A stretch of DNA of 64,000 nucleotides from Myxococcus terminator_A (GCA_049194865.1 JBLZWL010000001.1:62001-126000); one strand, 5' to 3'. Positions 51,654-60,433 are shown, numbered from the stretch's first letter. The notes: generated from the sequence alone by a model not told the origin. Numbers and translations: made by a program.

Positions 51654-53291
51654 ATGGCGGTGCCATTCGGTAAGTACGAGTTGCTGCGGAAGATTGCCTC
51701 GGGAGGCATGGGACAGGTGTTTCTGGCCCGTGAGCATGGAACGGGCTTCGAGCGGCTGGTGGTCCTCAAACTCATCCTCCCGCACCTCGCGGAGGATGAT
51801 GAGTTCCTCTCCATGTTCCTGGATGAGGCCGGGCTGGTGGCCCGACTCACCCACCCCAACCTCATCACGATTCTCGACCTGTCCCAGATAGAGGGACGGC
51901 ACTGCCTGGCCATGGAGTACGTCCAGGGTGACGACGTGCGTCGTCTGGAGAAGTACTCCCGGGCGCAGAACAAGCCGATGTCGGTGGGGTTGATTCTGCG
52001 CGTCATCGCGGATGCCGCGGCGGGTCTTCACTACGCGCATCAGGCGCGGGACGTTCAGGGCCGGCCCATGCGGCTGGTGCACCGCGACGTGTCACCGCAG
52101 AACATCCTGGTCGGCTTCGACGGTGGCGTGAAGGTCATCGACTTCGGTGTGGCCAAGGCGGCGACCAGCAGCGCCAACACGGCGACGGGTGTGCTCAAGG
52201 GCAAGTATCCCTACATGTCCCCCGAGCAGGCGAGCGGCCTGGCCATCGACGCGCGCAGCGACTTGTTCGCGCTGGGCGTCGTCATGTGGGAGATGCTGAC
52301 GGGCAAGCGGCTCTTCAAGGGCGACTCCGACTTGATGACGCTGCGGCTGGTGAAGGACTGCCAGGTGCCGCGCCCCTCGCAGCTCAACCCCAAGCTGCCG
52401 CCGGGGCTGGACGAGGTGGTGCTCAAGGCGCTGGCGCCCACGCCGGACGAGCGCTACCCGGACTGCGGCGCCTTCCGGCTCGCGCTGGAGGACTACACGC
52501 TCAACCTGCGGCTGCCCTCGAGCAGCGCGCACCTGTCGGCGTACCTGCGGGAGCTGTACGCGGACCGCATCTCCACGGAGACGGACCCGGCGAAGCTGGA
52601 CCAGCTCGCCGAGGACGCGGACCTGGACTCGCGCTCCAACTCGTCGCTCAGCGGCGTGGGGGGCCCGGCCGGGCGCACGTCCGCGTCGCGGCAGAACCCT
52701 CGCAACATCACCCCGGGGACGCGCTCGCGGCAGCAGGCGGTGGCTCCCGTCGGGGCCGTGGTGCAGGACCGCACGCGCGGCACCTCGCCCATGGACCGCG
52801 CGCCCTCGGAGGAGGTGCGCCGCATTCCGTGGATGCCCGTCGTCGTGGCGAGCGTGGGACTGCTGCTGGCGGGCGCGGCCGTCATCTTCCTGCGCGGGCC
52901 CGCGGGCGCGACGACGCTGCCCGTGACGACGACGACGCAGCCGGTCCACGTGGAGCGCGAGCAACCCCCGCCTCCACCCAAGCCCACGCCGGAGCCGGTG
53001 AAGATGACGGAGGTGCTCGTCACCACCGAGCCCGCTGGCGCGACGGTGAGCATCGCCGGCGAGGCGCGTGGCCAGACGCCCACGACGCTGTCGCTGGAGC
53101 AGGGCGCGCCCATCGTGGCGGTGACGCTGACGCTCGCTGGCTACGAGCCGGTGACGCGCGAGGTCTCCGCCGCCGACAACGAGCTGCACCTGGAGCTGCG
53201 GCGCCAGGGCAAGTCCCCTGGCACCACCAGCACCAAGCGCCCCGGGGGTCCCCAGCAGGGTGGGAACCTGGGCATCAAGACGGGCCGCTGA
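51654..53291 (+). CDS. Ser/Thr protein kinase with a membrane segment and PEGA domain
   Basis: A 545-residue transmembrane kinase. The N-terminal kinase domain (about 1-285) keeps the glycine loop IASGGMGQVFLA, the ATP Lys (VVLKLIL), the catalytic loop VHRDVSPQNILV, the DFG motif VIDFGVAKA and the APE-like MSPEQASG, so it should be active. A disordered linker follows, then one membrane helix (about 392-412, MPVVVASVGLLLAGAAVIFL), a Pro-rich spacer and a PEGA domain (about 445-520, VLVTTEPAGATVSIAGEARG). The PEGA domain, outside the membrane, binds surface or wall components. The stop codon lies in the loop of a strong hairpin. Confidence 0.95.
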   Translation: MAVPFGKYELLRKIASGGMGQVFLAREHGTGFERLVVLKLILPHLAEDDEFLSMFLDEAGLVARLTHPNLITILDLSQIEGRHCLAMEYVQGDDVRRLEKYSRAQNKPMSVGLILRVIADAAAGLHYAHQARDVQGRPMRLVHRDVSPQNILVGFDGGVKVIDFGVAKAATSSANTATGVLKGKYPYMSPEQASGLAIDARSDLFALGVVMWEMLTGKRLFKGDSDLMTLRLVKDCQVPRPSQLNPKLPPGLDEVVLKALAPTPDERYPDCGAFRLALEDYTLNLRLPSSSAHLSAYLRELYADRISTETDPAKLDQLAEDADLDSRSNSSLSGVGGPAGRTSASRQNPRNITPGTRSRQQAVAPVGAVVQDRTRGTSPMDRAPSEEVRRIPWMPVVVASVGLLLAGAAVIFLRGPAGATTLPVTTTTQPVHVEREQPPPPPKPTPEPVKMTEVLVTTEPAGATVSIAGEARGQTPTTLSLEQGAPIVAVTLTLAGYEPVTREVSAADNELHLELRRQGKSPGTTSTKRPGGPQQGGNLGIKTGR

Positions 53292-53300
53292 GGCGGCCCG
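53281..53300. terminator. Hairpin with the kinase stop codon in its loop
   Basis: CGGGCCGC and GCGGCCCG form a perfect 8-bp stem around TGAG, so the loop contains the stop codon (53289-53291). It lies between the kinase and the convergent carboxylesterase gene, whose end at 53316 is 16 bases away; it can terminate from either side. Confidence 0.65.
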
Positions 53301-53315
53301 GCTCCGCGGGCCTCT

Positions 53316-54899
53316 CTACGGAGTGGCCTGCGGTCTCGGCTTGCCCTTCGCGGCCGACGCCGACGTCGACGAGGACGAGGACGCCTTCGGCAGCGCGGGC
53401 GGAGGCGGCTTGGCGAAGGAGTCGATGAGCGGCATGACCAGCTGGGCCAGGTCCAGGATGGGCCCGTCGAAGTTGTCCACCATCTGGACGGTGGGCCCCA
53501 ACCTCAACAGCTTGTCGCTCTCCGCGGTGTGCTCGCTCCAGGCGACGCCGCCCACGGGCCCTGGCGTGCCGGTGCGCAGGAATTGGACGAGGGACTCCAC
53601 CAGGTGGCTGGTGAACTTCCGGTCCTCGTCATTGAAGAGGTCTCCCGTCGGCGGGACGTGGTCGGCCGTCTCCAGGAAGTAGGGGATGTCTCCGCCGTGG
53701 GGCACGCCCAGGGGCTGCCGGGGCGCGAGCAGCTTCGCGCGGTACTCGAAGTAGTAGCGCCAGGCGTGGGCGCCATGGTGGGCGTGGAAGGAGCCCAGGT
53801 GGCGCGGCGTCACGGAGAAGACGAAGTCGCGGCACATCCGCCGGCCAATCTCCCGGTCGTCACTCACGTCGGGGTAGAGCTTGCGAATCATGTCACCGAG
53901 GGAGCCCAGCTTCTCGATGATGGTGGCCGGGTCGATGCCGAACGAGGACACCACGCTGGAGTCGTCGCTGGTGCTGCCGAGGATGAGCGGCAGCTTGAGC
54001 TGCGAGCCCTTCTCGAAGCTCTCGCGAATCGTCTGGGGGAGCACCGAGTCCCCGTAGATGGGGCTGGGCGCATTGACGCTGTCCGAGGGGAGCGCCCAGA
54101 ACTTCTCCGGGTCCAGCTTGCGCAGCTTCTCCATGGTGGCCTGCTGCCAGGGGATGCCCTGATGGTGGGCGAAGGCGACGCCCGCCAGCTTCGCGTCCGC
54201 GACGGACTTCTCCTGGATGACGTACGAGCTCATGGCCACGCCGCGGCGGAAGGGGTTCTTCTCGCGGATGAGCGGGGAGGCGAAGAACGCCAGCACGCTC
54301 TTGGCGCCAGCGGACTGGCCCATGATGGTGATGTTGCTGGGGTCTCCTCCGAACTGGGCGATGTTGTTCCTCACCCACTCCAGCGCGAGCATCTGGTCCA
54401 GGATGCCGAAGTTGGCCGGGCCGCCCGGGTTCTCCTTCTCCAGCTCCGGGTGCGTGAAGAAGCCCAGGTGTCCCAGGCGGTAGTTGAAGGTGACGAGCAC
54501 CACGTCACGGGCGGCGATTTGCGTGCCGTCGTAGGGGGGCACGCGGCCCGAGCCGATGACGAAGGCGCCGCCGTGAATCCAGAACAGCACGGGCAGCTTC
54601 GCGCCCGGGTCCGTCTTGGGCGTCCAGACGTTGAGGTAGAGGCAGTCCTCGGCCATCTTGCCGGGGTCTCCACCGCCGCCCGCGATGCAGGCTTCGCGCG
54701 ACTGGAGTGCGGAGGGACCGAACTCGAGCGCCTCACGAGGGGCGGTCCACGCGGGGATGCGCTGGGGCTCGCGCCAGCGGAGGTCGCCCACGGGAGGCTT
54801 CGCGTAGGGGATGCCCTTGAAGACGGAGACCTTCCCTTCCACCTTGCCGAGCAGCTGGCCTTCCTTGGTGGTGACCGGGGGTGTCTTGATGACATTCAT
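53316..54899 (-). CDS. Type B carboxylesterase
   Basis: A 527-residue alpha/beta hydrolase without signal peptide. KGIPYAKPPVGDLRWREPQ, EDCLYLNVWTP and LFWIHGGAFVIGSG are standard carboxylesterase blocks. The nucleophile is Ser196 in GQSAG. The catalytic acid is usually Glu in a GxxxDEG motif; here the block is LGSTSDDSSVV with Asp. The His lies in HGGDIPYFLET. The end has an Ala/Ser/Pro-rich tail of about 35 residues. ATG 54899 is preceded by GGAG; the frame is open to 55079 but that part is shadow. It should hydrolyse carboxylic esters; the substrate is unknown. Confidence 0.92.
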   Translation of the reverse strand: MNVIKTPPVTTKEGQLLGKVEGKVSVFKGIPYAKPPVGDLRWREPQRIPAWTAPREALEFGPSALQSREACIAGGGGDPGKMAEDCLYLNVWTPKTDPGAKLPVLFWIHGGAFVIGSGRVPPYDGTQIAARDVVLVTFNYRLGHLGFFTHPELEKENPGGPANFGILDQMLALEWVRNNIAQFGGDPSNITIMGQSAGAKSVLAFFASPLIREKNPFRRGVAMSSYVIQEKSVADAKLAGVAFAHHQGIPWQQATMEKLRKLDPEKFWALPSDSVNAPSPIYGDSVLPQTIRESFEKGSQLKLPLILGSTSDDSSVVSSFGIDPATIIEKLGSLGDMIRKLYPDVSDDREIGRRMCRDFVFSVTPRHLGSFHAHHGAHAWRYYFEYRAKLLAPRQPLGVPHGGDIPYFLETADHVPPTGDLFNDEDRKFTSHLVESLVQFLRTGTPGPVGGVAWSEHTAESDKLLRLGPTVQMVDNFDGPILDLAQLVMPLIDSFAKPPPPALPKASSSSSTSASAAKGKPRPQATP

Positions 54900-55225
54900 T
54901 GTCTGGCTCCGTTGGGGTGAATGGGGACGTGTCCACGTGCGTGGGCACACGGTCGGAGCCGGGAGAAGGACTACCTGTCGAGGAGCTACGCGAGCGAATC
55001 GCCTGACCACCGTCCGGGTGGGGTGCGTGACATAGAATTTCGGCGCAATGCCTCGCAACCTCCGTGTCGAAGGGTTCATGACAAGCGCGGGCTATGAAAC
55101 AGAGGACGTGTGACACACCTCCCCGGGGGCCATGGCGACTGTCGACCGGAGCGCGGAGAGGATGCCCCGTGGGGTCCGTGGGTCGTTCGTAGGTGACACT
55201 TCCCGTGGGGCACGGACCCGCGCGC
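54900..55225. other. Region between the carboxylesterase and the immunity gene
   Basis: Gap of 326 bases on the same strand. Nearest the carboxylesterase it should contain that gene's promoter; TAGAATTTCGGCGCAATGCC at about 55036-55055 is the only moderate AT patch. The rest is taken up by a large inverted repeat (separate entry). No gene is seen. Confidence 0.5.
55172..55219 (-). terminator. Large inverted repeat after the toxin-immunity pair
   Basis: GGGTCCGTG at 55172-55180 and CACGGACCC at 55211-55219 form a perfect 9-bp stem with a 30-base loop. Nearby copies of CCCGTGGGG allow alternative pairing. It starts seven bases after the immunity-gene stop, so it is probably the operon terminator. 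Confidence 0.55.
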
Positions 55226-55801
55226 TCAGACTTCCTCGAACTTCGCCCCTGTGACCTTGGCGCGCTCCAGGGCCACCTTGAGGTCCTCGGAGACGATGAG
55301 GGCGACGGACCAACCCCAGGTGCGGAAGACCTTCGCGCCGCCGACCTTCGTGCGGTCGATTCGCATCCCGTAGACGCTTCGGTACATACCGAGCTTGTCC
55401 GGCCGCTCATCCTCGGGCTGCCAATACAGTGCCTCTTCCGAGGCCTCGTCATCGATGCACCGGATCAGCCTGGGGGCCACGAGTATTTGATACCCATCCG
55501 GGCAGCCTTTGATGTCGACGGGTATCAATTGCACATCATCGCCAGCCAACTCCGCGAAGAGGGTGGCCACCCGGATGTTGACAACGGGCGTCATGCCAGC
55601 GCCTGCCGTGCTGTAATCCAACCGCTTTCCGGGCTCGTCGATGGTGAGCGTCAGGCTGCCCTCTATGTGAGCTGGCCGCCCCGACGTGAACTCCCGGATG
55701 TCCTCCACCTCGTTGCCCGCTGCGTCCAGCGGCTCTCCTAAAGACCACTTCCCGCGCCGCATGTCAGGCCTGAGTCTGAAGTATCGAGATGGATTCGGCA
55801 T
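55226..55801 (-). CDS. Imm11-type immunity protein
   Basis: A 191-residue cytoplasmic protein. The block AELAGDDVQLIPVDIKGCPDGYQILVAPRLIRCIDDEASEE, the region MYRSVYGMRIDRTKVGGAKVFR and the ending WSVALIVSEDLKVALERAKVTGAKFEEV match the Imm11 (DUF1629-like) family I know from myxobacterial polymorphic-toxin loci. It lies 19 bases after the AHH-domain toxin gene, the usual order for toxin followed by immunity. AGGAAG precedes the ATG. GC content is visibly lower than in neighbours, which suggests transfer. It should bind and inhibit the toxin's AHH domain; this is inference from gene order and family. Confidence 0.85.
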   Translation of the reverse strand: MPNPSRYFRLRPDMRRGKWSLGEPLDAAGNEVEDIREFTSGRPAHIEGSLTLTIDEPGKRLDYSTAGAGMTPVVNIRVATLFAELAGDDVQLIPVDIKGCPDGYQILVAPRLIRCIDDEASEEALYWQPEDERPDKLGMYRSVYGMRIDRTKVGGAKVFRTWGWSVALIVSEDLKVALERAKVTGAKFEEV

Positions 55802-55820
55802 GATGGACTTCCTAGATTTC

Positions 55821-57155
55821 TCACGGGTCCTGAGTCAAAATTCCGTGGACTCTAGTTCCTGGGGTCTGCGCTTCTTTGGCGAGGCGGCGCAACACACTCC
55901 TGAGTGCCTCCCGGCACTCTACCACCTTCCGGCACGGCCCCAGCGCCTCCAGCAGTCGGTCATGGACATACTCATGATACTGCTGCGGATGCGGCCCCTT
56001 GTGCCCCACGACTTCGACGATGTTCTCGCGGTCTTTCAGGTCCATCCCAGCCCTTTTGAAGATCTTTCGGAACTCCGGCGTCCAGGGCCCGCCGCGCGCG
56101 GCGGAGACATCGTTCTTGTTCGTGGCGATGTGATGATTCTCACTGCGCCCTTTCCGGCTCGCCATGGCCACGGCGTTCGGGGCGAGCGCGATGGTGAACC
56201 CCTCCGCCGTCAAGGCGACCGCACTCACGCTGCCCACGGCCGCGTACTGGAAGCCGGCTTGGGACTCCACCGCCAGGGCCGCCTGGGCGGAGCCCGGCAG
56301 TCCCACTGACTTCGACGCCAGCCCCGCCGTGTTCCCGATGGCTACCGTGGCCAGCATGACGAAGACGCGCGCCGCGTTCTCCCCGAGCACCTCTCCGTAA
56401 GCCTCACCCGCCGCCTGGAGCTGCTCGAAGCTCGTCGCCCGGTCCACCTGGCGCACCAGCGTCAGCCACCCGTCCAGCATGCTCCACACCGTGTCCACGC
56501 CCAGGTAGGCGATGAGGCAGGCCGTCAGCGTGGCCGCCACGCCTTTACTCACGGGCTCCGGCAGTGACCACAAGAGCAGGTACATCGTCGCGGAGGCGGC
56601 GATGCCAGCCACGACGGCCTGGGGGTCCGTCATCCCCTCCAGAGCTTCGGCGGTCTCCTCCCACACCGAGTCCATGGCGATGGCCAGGGCCCAGGTGTAC
56701 TTGCCATCGCTGGCCAGCAGCGGTCCCTCGTCCAGCAGACGCAAGCAGTCCCCGGGTCGGTCCTTCCGCTTGCACCACTGTCCGTAGGCGCGTGTCAGCG
56801 CCTCGTCCGCGTAGTCCTCCAGCAACCGAGGACCGTCCACATCCCCACCACGCTGGGGGATGAGTCGCGAGGAGCCACGCTCATACCCATACACCCCACT
56901 CCGGGACGGAATGCCGAAGCGCTCCCGGGCTACCTGCATGGGATTGCGAGAAGGAGGAACATCTCGCCCCAGCTCAGCGATGGCCTCCTTGAATTCGTCA
57001 TCTTCGAGTTCGGCGGCGCTCACTTCCGCGTCAGGCTCCTCGTGAGGAGTGACGAGGAAGGAGTCCTCCCCGGTCTCCAGTCGCACGACTCGACTTGTCG
57101 CGCAGCCGGTGACGGCCATCAACAGGAGCAGCGACACCACCCAGCGAAGCGTCAT
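55821..57155 (-). CDS. Lipoprotein toxin with a C-terminal AHH-type nuclease domain
   Basis: A 444-residue predicted lipoprotein: LLMAVTGC gives lipidated Cys18. Residues about 20-150 are polar; residues about 155-330 contain three or more hydrophobic stretches (ASATMYLLLWSL, TACLIAYLGVDTVW, VFVMLATVAIG, AVALTAEGFTIALAP), perhaps a delivery or translocation part. The C-terminal 110 residues are the toxin: ENHHIATNKN at 339-348, GGPWTPEFRKIFKRAGM, then GHKGPHP at 384-390 and QYHEYVHDR with two more His, the HNH/AHH nuclease layout. Lipoprotein toxins with swappable ends are the SitA type of Myxococcus, passed between cells by outer-membrane exchange; the same route is likely here but not shown. 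Confidence 0.83.
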   Translation of the reverse strand: MTLRWVVSLLLLMAVTGCATSRVVRLETGEDSFLVTPHEEPDAEVSAAELEDDEFKEAIAELGRDVPPSRNPMQVARERFGIPSRSGVYGYERGSSRLIPQRGGDVDGPRLLEDYADEALTRAYGQWCKRKDRPGDCLRLLDEGPLLASDGKYTWALAIAMDSVWEETAEALEGMTDPQAVVAGIAASATMYLLLWSLPEPVSKGVAATLTACLIAYLGVDTVWSMLDGWLTLVRQVDRATSFEQLQAAGEAYGEVLGENAARVFVMLATVAIGNTAGLASKSVGLPGSAQAALAVESQAGFQYAAVGSVSAVALTAEGFTIALAPNAVAMASRKGRSENHHIATNKNDVSAARGGPWTPEFRKIFKRAGMDLKDRENIVEVVGHKGPHPQQYHEYVHDRLLEALGPCRKVVECREALRSVLRRLAKEAQTPGTRVHGILTQDP

Positions 57156-57259
57156 GGTAGGCCCCGGCAAGAGGCCCGCGGTGAGGCGGGCAACCCCAGG
57201 CAATACCAGACGACGCTGACAGGCGGCCCAAGGCATACCCCGGGCCACCTGGGTTCACG

Positions 57260-58690
57260 TCAGCGCTTGAAGTGGTCCGCGATGACGTTGGCCACGCAGC
57301 ACGTCAGCTTCTTGCCGGTGGGGACATGCAGGAACTCGTTGGGGCCGTGCGCGTTGCTGCCCGGGCCCAAGAGGCCGGTGATGAGGAATTGAGCCTCCGG
57401 GAAGCGCTCGCCCAGCATGCCCATGAAGGGGATGGTGCCGCCCTCACCCATGGCCATGGCCGGCCGGCCGAAGTACGTGCCGGACGCGGACTCCACCGCG
57501 CGCGACAGCCAGCCCGCCAGCGGCGGCGCATCCCAGCCGATGCTCGCCTTGTCACCCTCGAAGCTCACCTTCGCGCCGTACGGCGGGTCCTTCTCCAGCG
57601 CTTCCTTCAGCGCCTTCTGCGCCGCCTTCGGCTCCAGCCTCGGAGGGATGCGCATGGACAGCTTCACCGTGGTGAAGGGCCGCAGTACGTTGCCCGCGCT
57701 CTGGAGCGGCGGCAGACCATCCACGCCCGTCACGGACAGCGCCGGCCGCCATGTGCGGTTGAGCACCAGCTCCGCGCCGTCGTCCGACATCGGCTGCATC
57801 CCAGACACCCACGGGAACTTGCCGAAGACCTCCTCGCCCAGCACCTTCGCCGCCGAGCGCGCCTGCTCTTGCCGCTCCTTCGGAATCTCCACATGCAGGC
57901 CCTGCACCGTCACGCGGCCCGTGCCCTCGTCCTCCACCCGCGACAATACCTGGCGCAGCACACGGAACGACGACGCCACGATTCCGCTCGCGTCACCGGA
58001 GTGCACACCCTCCGTGAGCACGTCCACGCGCAGGTTGCCGGCCACCATGCCGCGCAGCGATGTCGTCATCCAGAGCTGGTCGTAGTTCGCGCAGCCCGAG
58101 TCCAGGCACACCACCAGCGACGGCTTGCCGATGCGCGGCGCCAGCGCCTCGATGTACGCCGGCAAGTCGTAGCTGCCGCTCTCCTCACACGCCTCGATGA
58201 GCACCACGCAGCGCGCGTGCGGCACGCCCTGCTCGCGCAGCAGGCGCAGCGCCGTCAACGACGCGAAGGCGGAGTAACCATCATCCGCGCCACCCCGGCC
58301 GTAGAGCTTGTCGCCCTCGCGCACGGGGGTCCACGGCGTCAGGCCCTCGCGCCAGCCCGTCATCTCCGGCTGCTTGTCCAGGTGGCCGTACATCAGCACG
58401 GTGTCGTCGCCGCGCGTGCCGGGCACTTCCATGTAGATGACCGGAGTGCGGTCCTTCCCCTGCTCGTCCTTGAGGCGGATGACCTCCAGCGTGAGGCCCG
58501 GCAGGTGCGGCGCCTGCGCGCGGCACCACTCCGCGATGAGCTGCACCGCGGCTTCCATGTGCCCGGCCTTCACCCAGTCCGGGTCGAACGCAGGCGACTT
58601 GTTGGGGATGCGGATGTAGCGCTCGAGCGCCGGGAGGATTTCCTTCTCCCAGATGCGGTCGGAGGACTCGGTGGCGGTCTGGACATTCAT
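57260..58690 (-). CDS. M20 family metallopeptidase
   Basis: A 476-residue cytoplasmic peptidase of the M20 (CNDP/dipeptidase-like) branch. VLMYGHLDKQPEMTGW gives the first metal-ligand His and Asp, GRGGADDGYSAF the bridging Asp, VVLIEACEESGSYDL the Glu pair, and LVVCLDSGC the next Asp; the lid and dimer domain (about 200-330) carries GVHSGDASG. The final His is in GSNAHGPNEF. Two metals, usually Zn2+, activate water to hydrolyse dipeptides or acylated amino acids. ATG 58690 is chosen by family length; the upstream open frame has shadow composition. Confidence 0.93.
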   Translation of the reverse strand: MNVQTATESSDRIWEKEILPALERYIRIPNKSPAFDPDWVKAGHMEAAVQLIAEWCRAQAPHLPGLTLEVIRLKDEQGKDRTPVIYMEVPGTRGDDTVLMYGHLDKQPEMTGWREGLTPWTPVREGDKLYGRGGADDGYSAFASLTALRLLREQGVPHARCVVLIEACEESGSYDLPAYIEALAPRIGKPSLVVCLDSGCANYDQLWMTTSLRGMVAGNLRVDVLTEGVHSGDASGIVASSFRVLRQVLSRVEDEGTGRVTVQGLHVEIPKERQEQARSAAKVLGEEVFGKFPWVSGMQPMSDDGAELVLNRTWRPALSVTGVDGLPPLQSAGNVLRPFTTVKLSMRIPPRLEPKAAQKALKEALEKDPPYGAKVSFEGDKASIGWDAPPLAGWLSRAVESASGTYFGRPAMAMGEGGTIPFMGMLGERFPEAQFLITGLLGPGSNAHGPNEFLHVPTGKKLTCCVANVIADHFKR

Positions 58691-58827
58691 GGCCGCGATG
58701 CTGAGCACGGGACGCCGCCTCTGTCGACACCGACAAACCACGGGTGAAGCCAGTGGAGCCCCGCCCCACCGGCCTCCCCTCCTCCCGGCCTGATGGCCTC
58801 CATCGGTGGACCTGTCATGGCCCGCCC

Positions 58828-58868
58828 GCTTCCAGGGGGCACGAGGAACCACCGTGCCCCCTGGAAGC
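58828..58868 (-). terminator. Strong terminator of the discoidin-domain gene
   Basis: GCTTCCAGGGGGCACG at 58828-58843 and its exact complement at 58853-58868 form a perfect 16-bp stem with a 9-base loop. It begins 20 bases past the stop at 58889 (minus strand). It is the longest perfect hairpin noticed in the window. No U-tract follows. Confidence 0.8.
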
Positions 58869-58888
58869 ACCGCGTCAGCGCCCGTGCG

Positions 58889-60124
58889 TCACGGCTGGAT
58901 TTCGCGGACCGTCAACCACTTGAAGTCCACGTCCGTGGCGTTGTCCCAGCGGAACGTCGCGATGGGACCACCCCATGTAATCGGCATGGCCCCGGTGGCG
59001 CCGCCGCAGTGCTGCGCGTCACCGCCCCAGGTGCCCGAGTCGACCATGTCGTAGACCTTCTTCCACGTCACCTTGTCGGCGTTCTCGTTGACGTACATCT
59101 CCAGCCGCACGGCCTCCTTGCCGCTGACGGTGGTGTTGCGCATCACCGCCTTGAAGCCCACCCAGCGGCCCTTCAGCGCGGACGTGGCCGCCTTGTAGGA
59201 CGCCTGCTCGTAGGACACGTGCCACGTCTCCTTCTGCCAGCGGACGCGGCCGTCATAGTGCAGGCCCGCCTTGTAGCTGCTGCCCTCGCAGCCGGAGTGG
59301 TCGTCGTTGTGTTTGCCGCCGCGCGCGTACCAGTCGAAGTTGTCCTTCACGTCAGACGTGGCGTTGAGCTTCACGAAGCCCGTCATCTCCACGTTTCGCC
59401 AGTCATTGGCCGCCTGCATGTAGCCCCGGCTCGCCAGCACGTCCCGGTCATACGTGGGAATCTTCCGGTCGTCGTAACCCGTGGAGGTGTAGACGAGCAG
59501 CCGCACCGCGCTGTTCTTCATCTTCCACGAGCCATCCGAGTTGCGGGTGATGGTCTTCTGCGGATTGAAGCGCGCATCCGACGTCGCGTTGTCCGCCAGC
59601 GACCACGCCTCCCCCCCGCTCTTGGACGGGTAGAGCATCGTCACGCCGAACTTGTCCTTGCCCGTGGGCGATGGCGTGCCCACGTCGGTGGTGATGGCCG
59701 CAAGCTCGGAGATGCTCGCCCAGGTGTTCATCGTGCTGCCATTGACGGTGATGCGCACGTAGCGCGCGTTCACCGGGGAGAAGGACACGCGCTCGAAGGT
59801 CGTGCTCTTCCCAGACGATTTGCCCGAGGACATCTGCGTCCACGCGCTGCCATCCGTGGAGGTGGAGACGACGAAACTGCTGGAGCGCTCATTGCCTCGG
59901 AACCAGGCGATGTCCACCGCGCTCACGGACTTCACCGCGCCCAGGTCACCGCGCAGCCACTGTCCCACGCCGTCGCTGGACCAGCGCGTGTTGACGTCTC
60001 CATCGATGGCATTGGCGGGCACGTTGCCGTCGTTCCCGCTGGCGGTGACGGCGACGAAGCCGCCCGCGGCCAGCACGGGCGTGGAGAGCGCGAAGGCCGT
60101 CACCGCGAGCGCGCGACACGACAT
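58889..60124 (-). CDS. Secreted discoidin (F5/8C) domain protein with a polysaccharide-lyase-like domain
   Basis: A 411-residue exported protein with a signal peptide (about 1-19, ending VLA). Residues about 22-145 form an F5/8 type C (discoidin) carbohydrate-binding domain: NAIDGDVNTRWSSDG, QWLRGDLGAVKSVSAVDIAWFRGNERSSSF and NARYVRITVNGS. Residues about 155-411 form a second domain with FGVTMLYPSKSGGEAWSL, WRNVEMTGFVKL, LHYDGRVRWQKETWH and VGFKAVMRN, a concanavalin-like sandwich that I know from secreted polysaccharide-acting proteins of actinomycetes and myxobacteria. Binding or cleavage of an extracellular polysaccharide is likely. It is monocistronic. Confidence 0.82.
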   Translation of the reverse strand: MSCRALAVTAFALSTPVLAAGGFVAVTASGNDGNVPANAIDGDVNTRWSSDGVGQWLRGDLGAVKSVSAVDIAWFRGNERSSSFVVSTSTDGSAWTQMSSGKSSGKSTTFERVSFSPVNARYVRITVNGSTMNTWASISELAAITTDVGTPSPTGKDKFGVTMLYPSKSGGEAWSLADNATSDARFNPQKTITRNSDGSWKMKNSAVRLLVYTSTGYDDRKIPTYDRDVLASRGYMQAANDWRNVEMTGFVKLNATSDVKDNFDWYARGGKHNDDHSGCEGSSYKAGLHYDGRVRWQKETWHVSYEQASYKAATSALKGRWVGFKAVMRNTTVSGKEAVRLEMYVNENADKVTWKKVYDMVDSGTWGGDAQHCGGATGAMPITWGGPIATFRWDNATDVDFKWLTVREIQP

Positions 60125-60433
60125 GCGCCAGCGAGCTCCCAGCCGGGATGAGGTCCTGTGGTGTGGATTCAAGTTGCTACCTCGAGTGAGGCCACCGAGG
60201 GCCACGACCCACCGGACGGACAGCACCGCCCCGGCACGCCGCGTTCCCCCCGCGGCGCGTTGGCTTTCCTCCGTCGACACGCGCCAGGGAGCCCGAAGTC
60301 TCCTCACGACACGCCGCCCACGGTGTTGATGACTCAACGTTCGGACTGCGGCGCCAATACCCGAGGGGGTGATAGGTAATTCCCAACACCCACCCCCTCG
60401 GGCGAGCCCGCGCTCGTCCGGACGCCAGGGCCC
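60125..60433. other. Region between treZ and the discoidin gene
   Basis: Gap of 309 bases on one strand. It contains the treZ terminator hairpin (60360-60402) at the right and, left of it, presumably the promoter of the discoidin gene; GTTGATGACTCAACG at about 60325-60339 is a short palindrome (GTTGA-TGAC-TCAAC) that could be an operator. No gene is seen. Confidence 0.5.
60360..60402 (-). terminator. Terminator of treZ
   Basis: CCCGAGGGGGTG at 60360-60371 and CACCCCCTCGGG at 60391-60402 form a perfect 12-bp stem with a 19-base AT-richer loop, starting 31 bases past the treZ stop. Confidence 0.72.
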
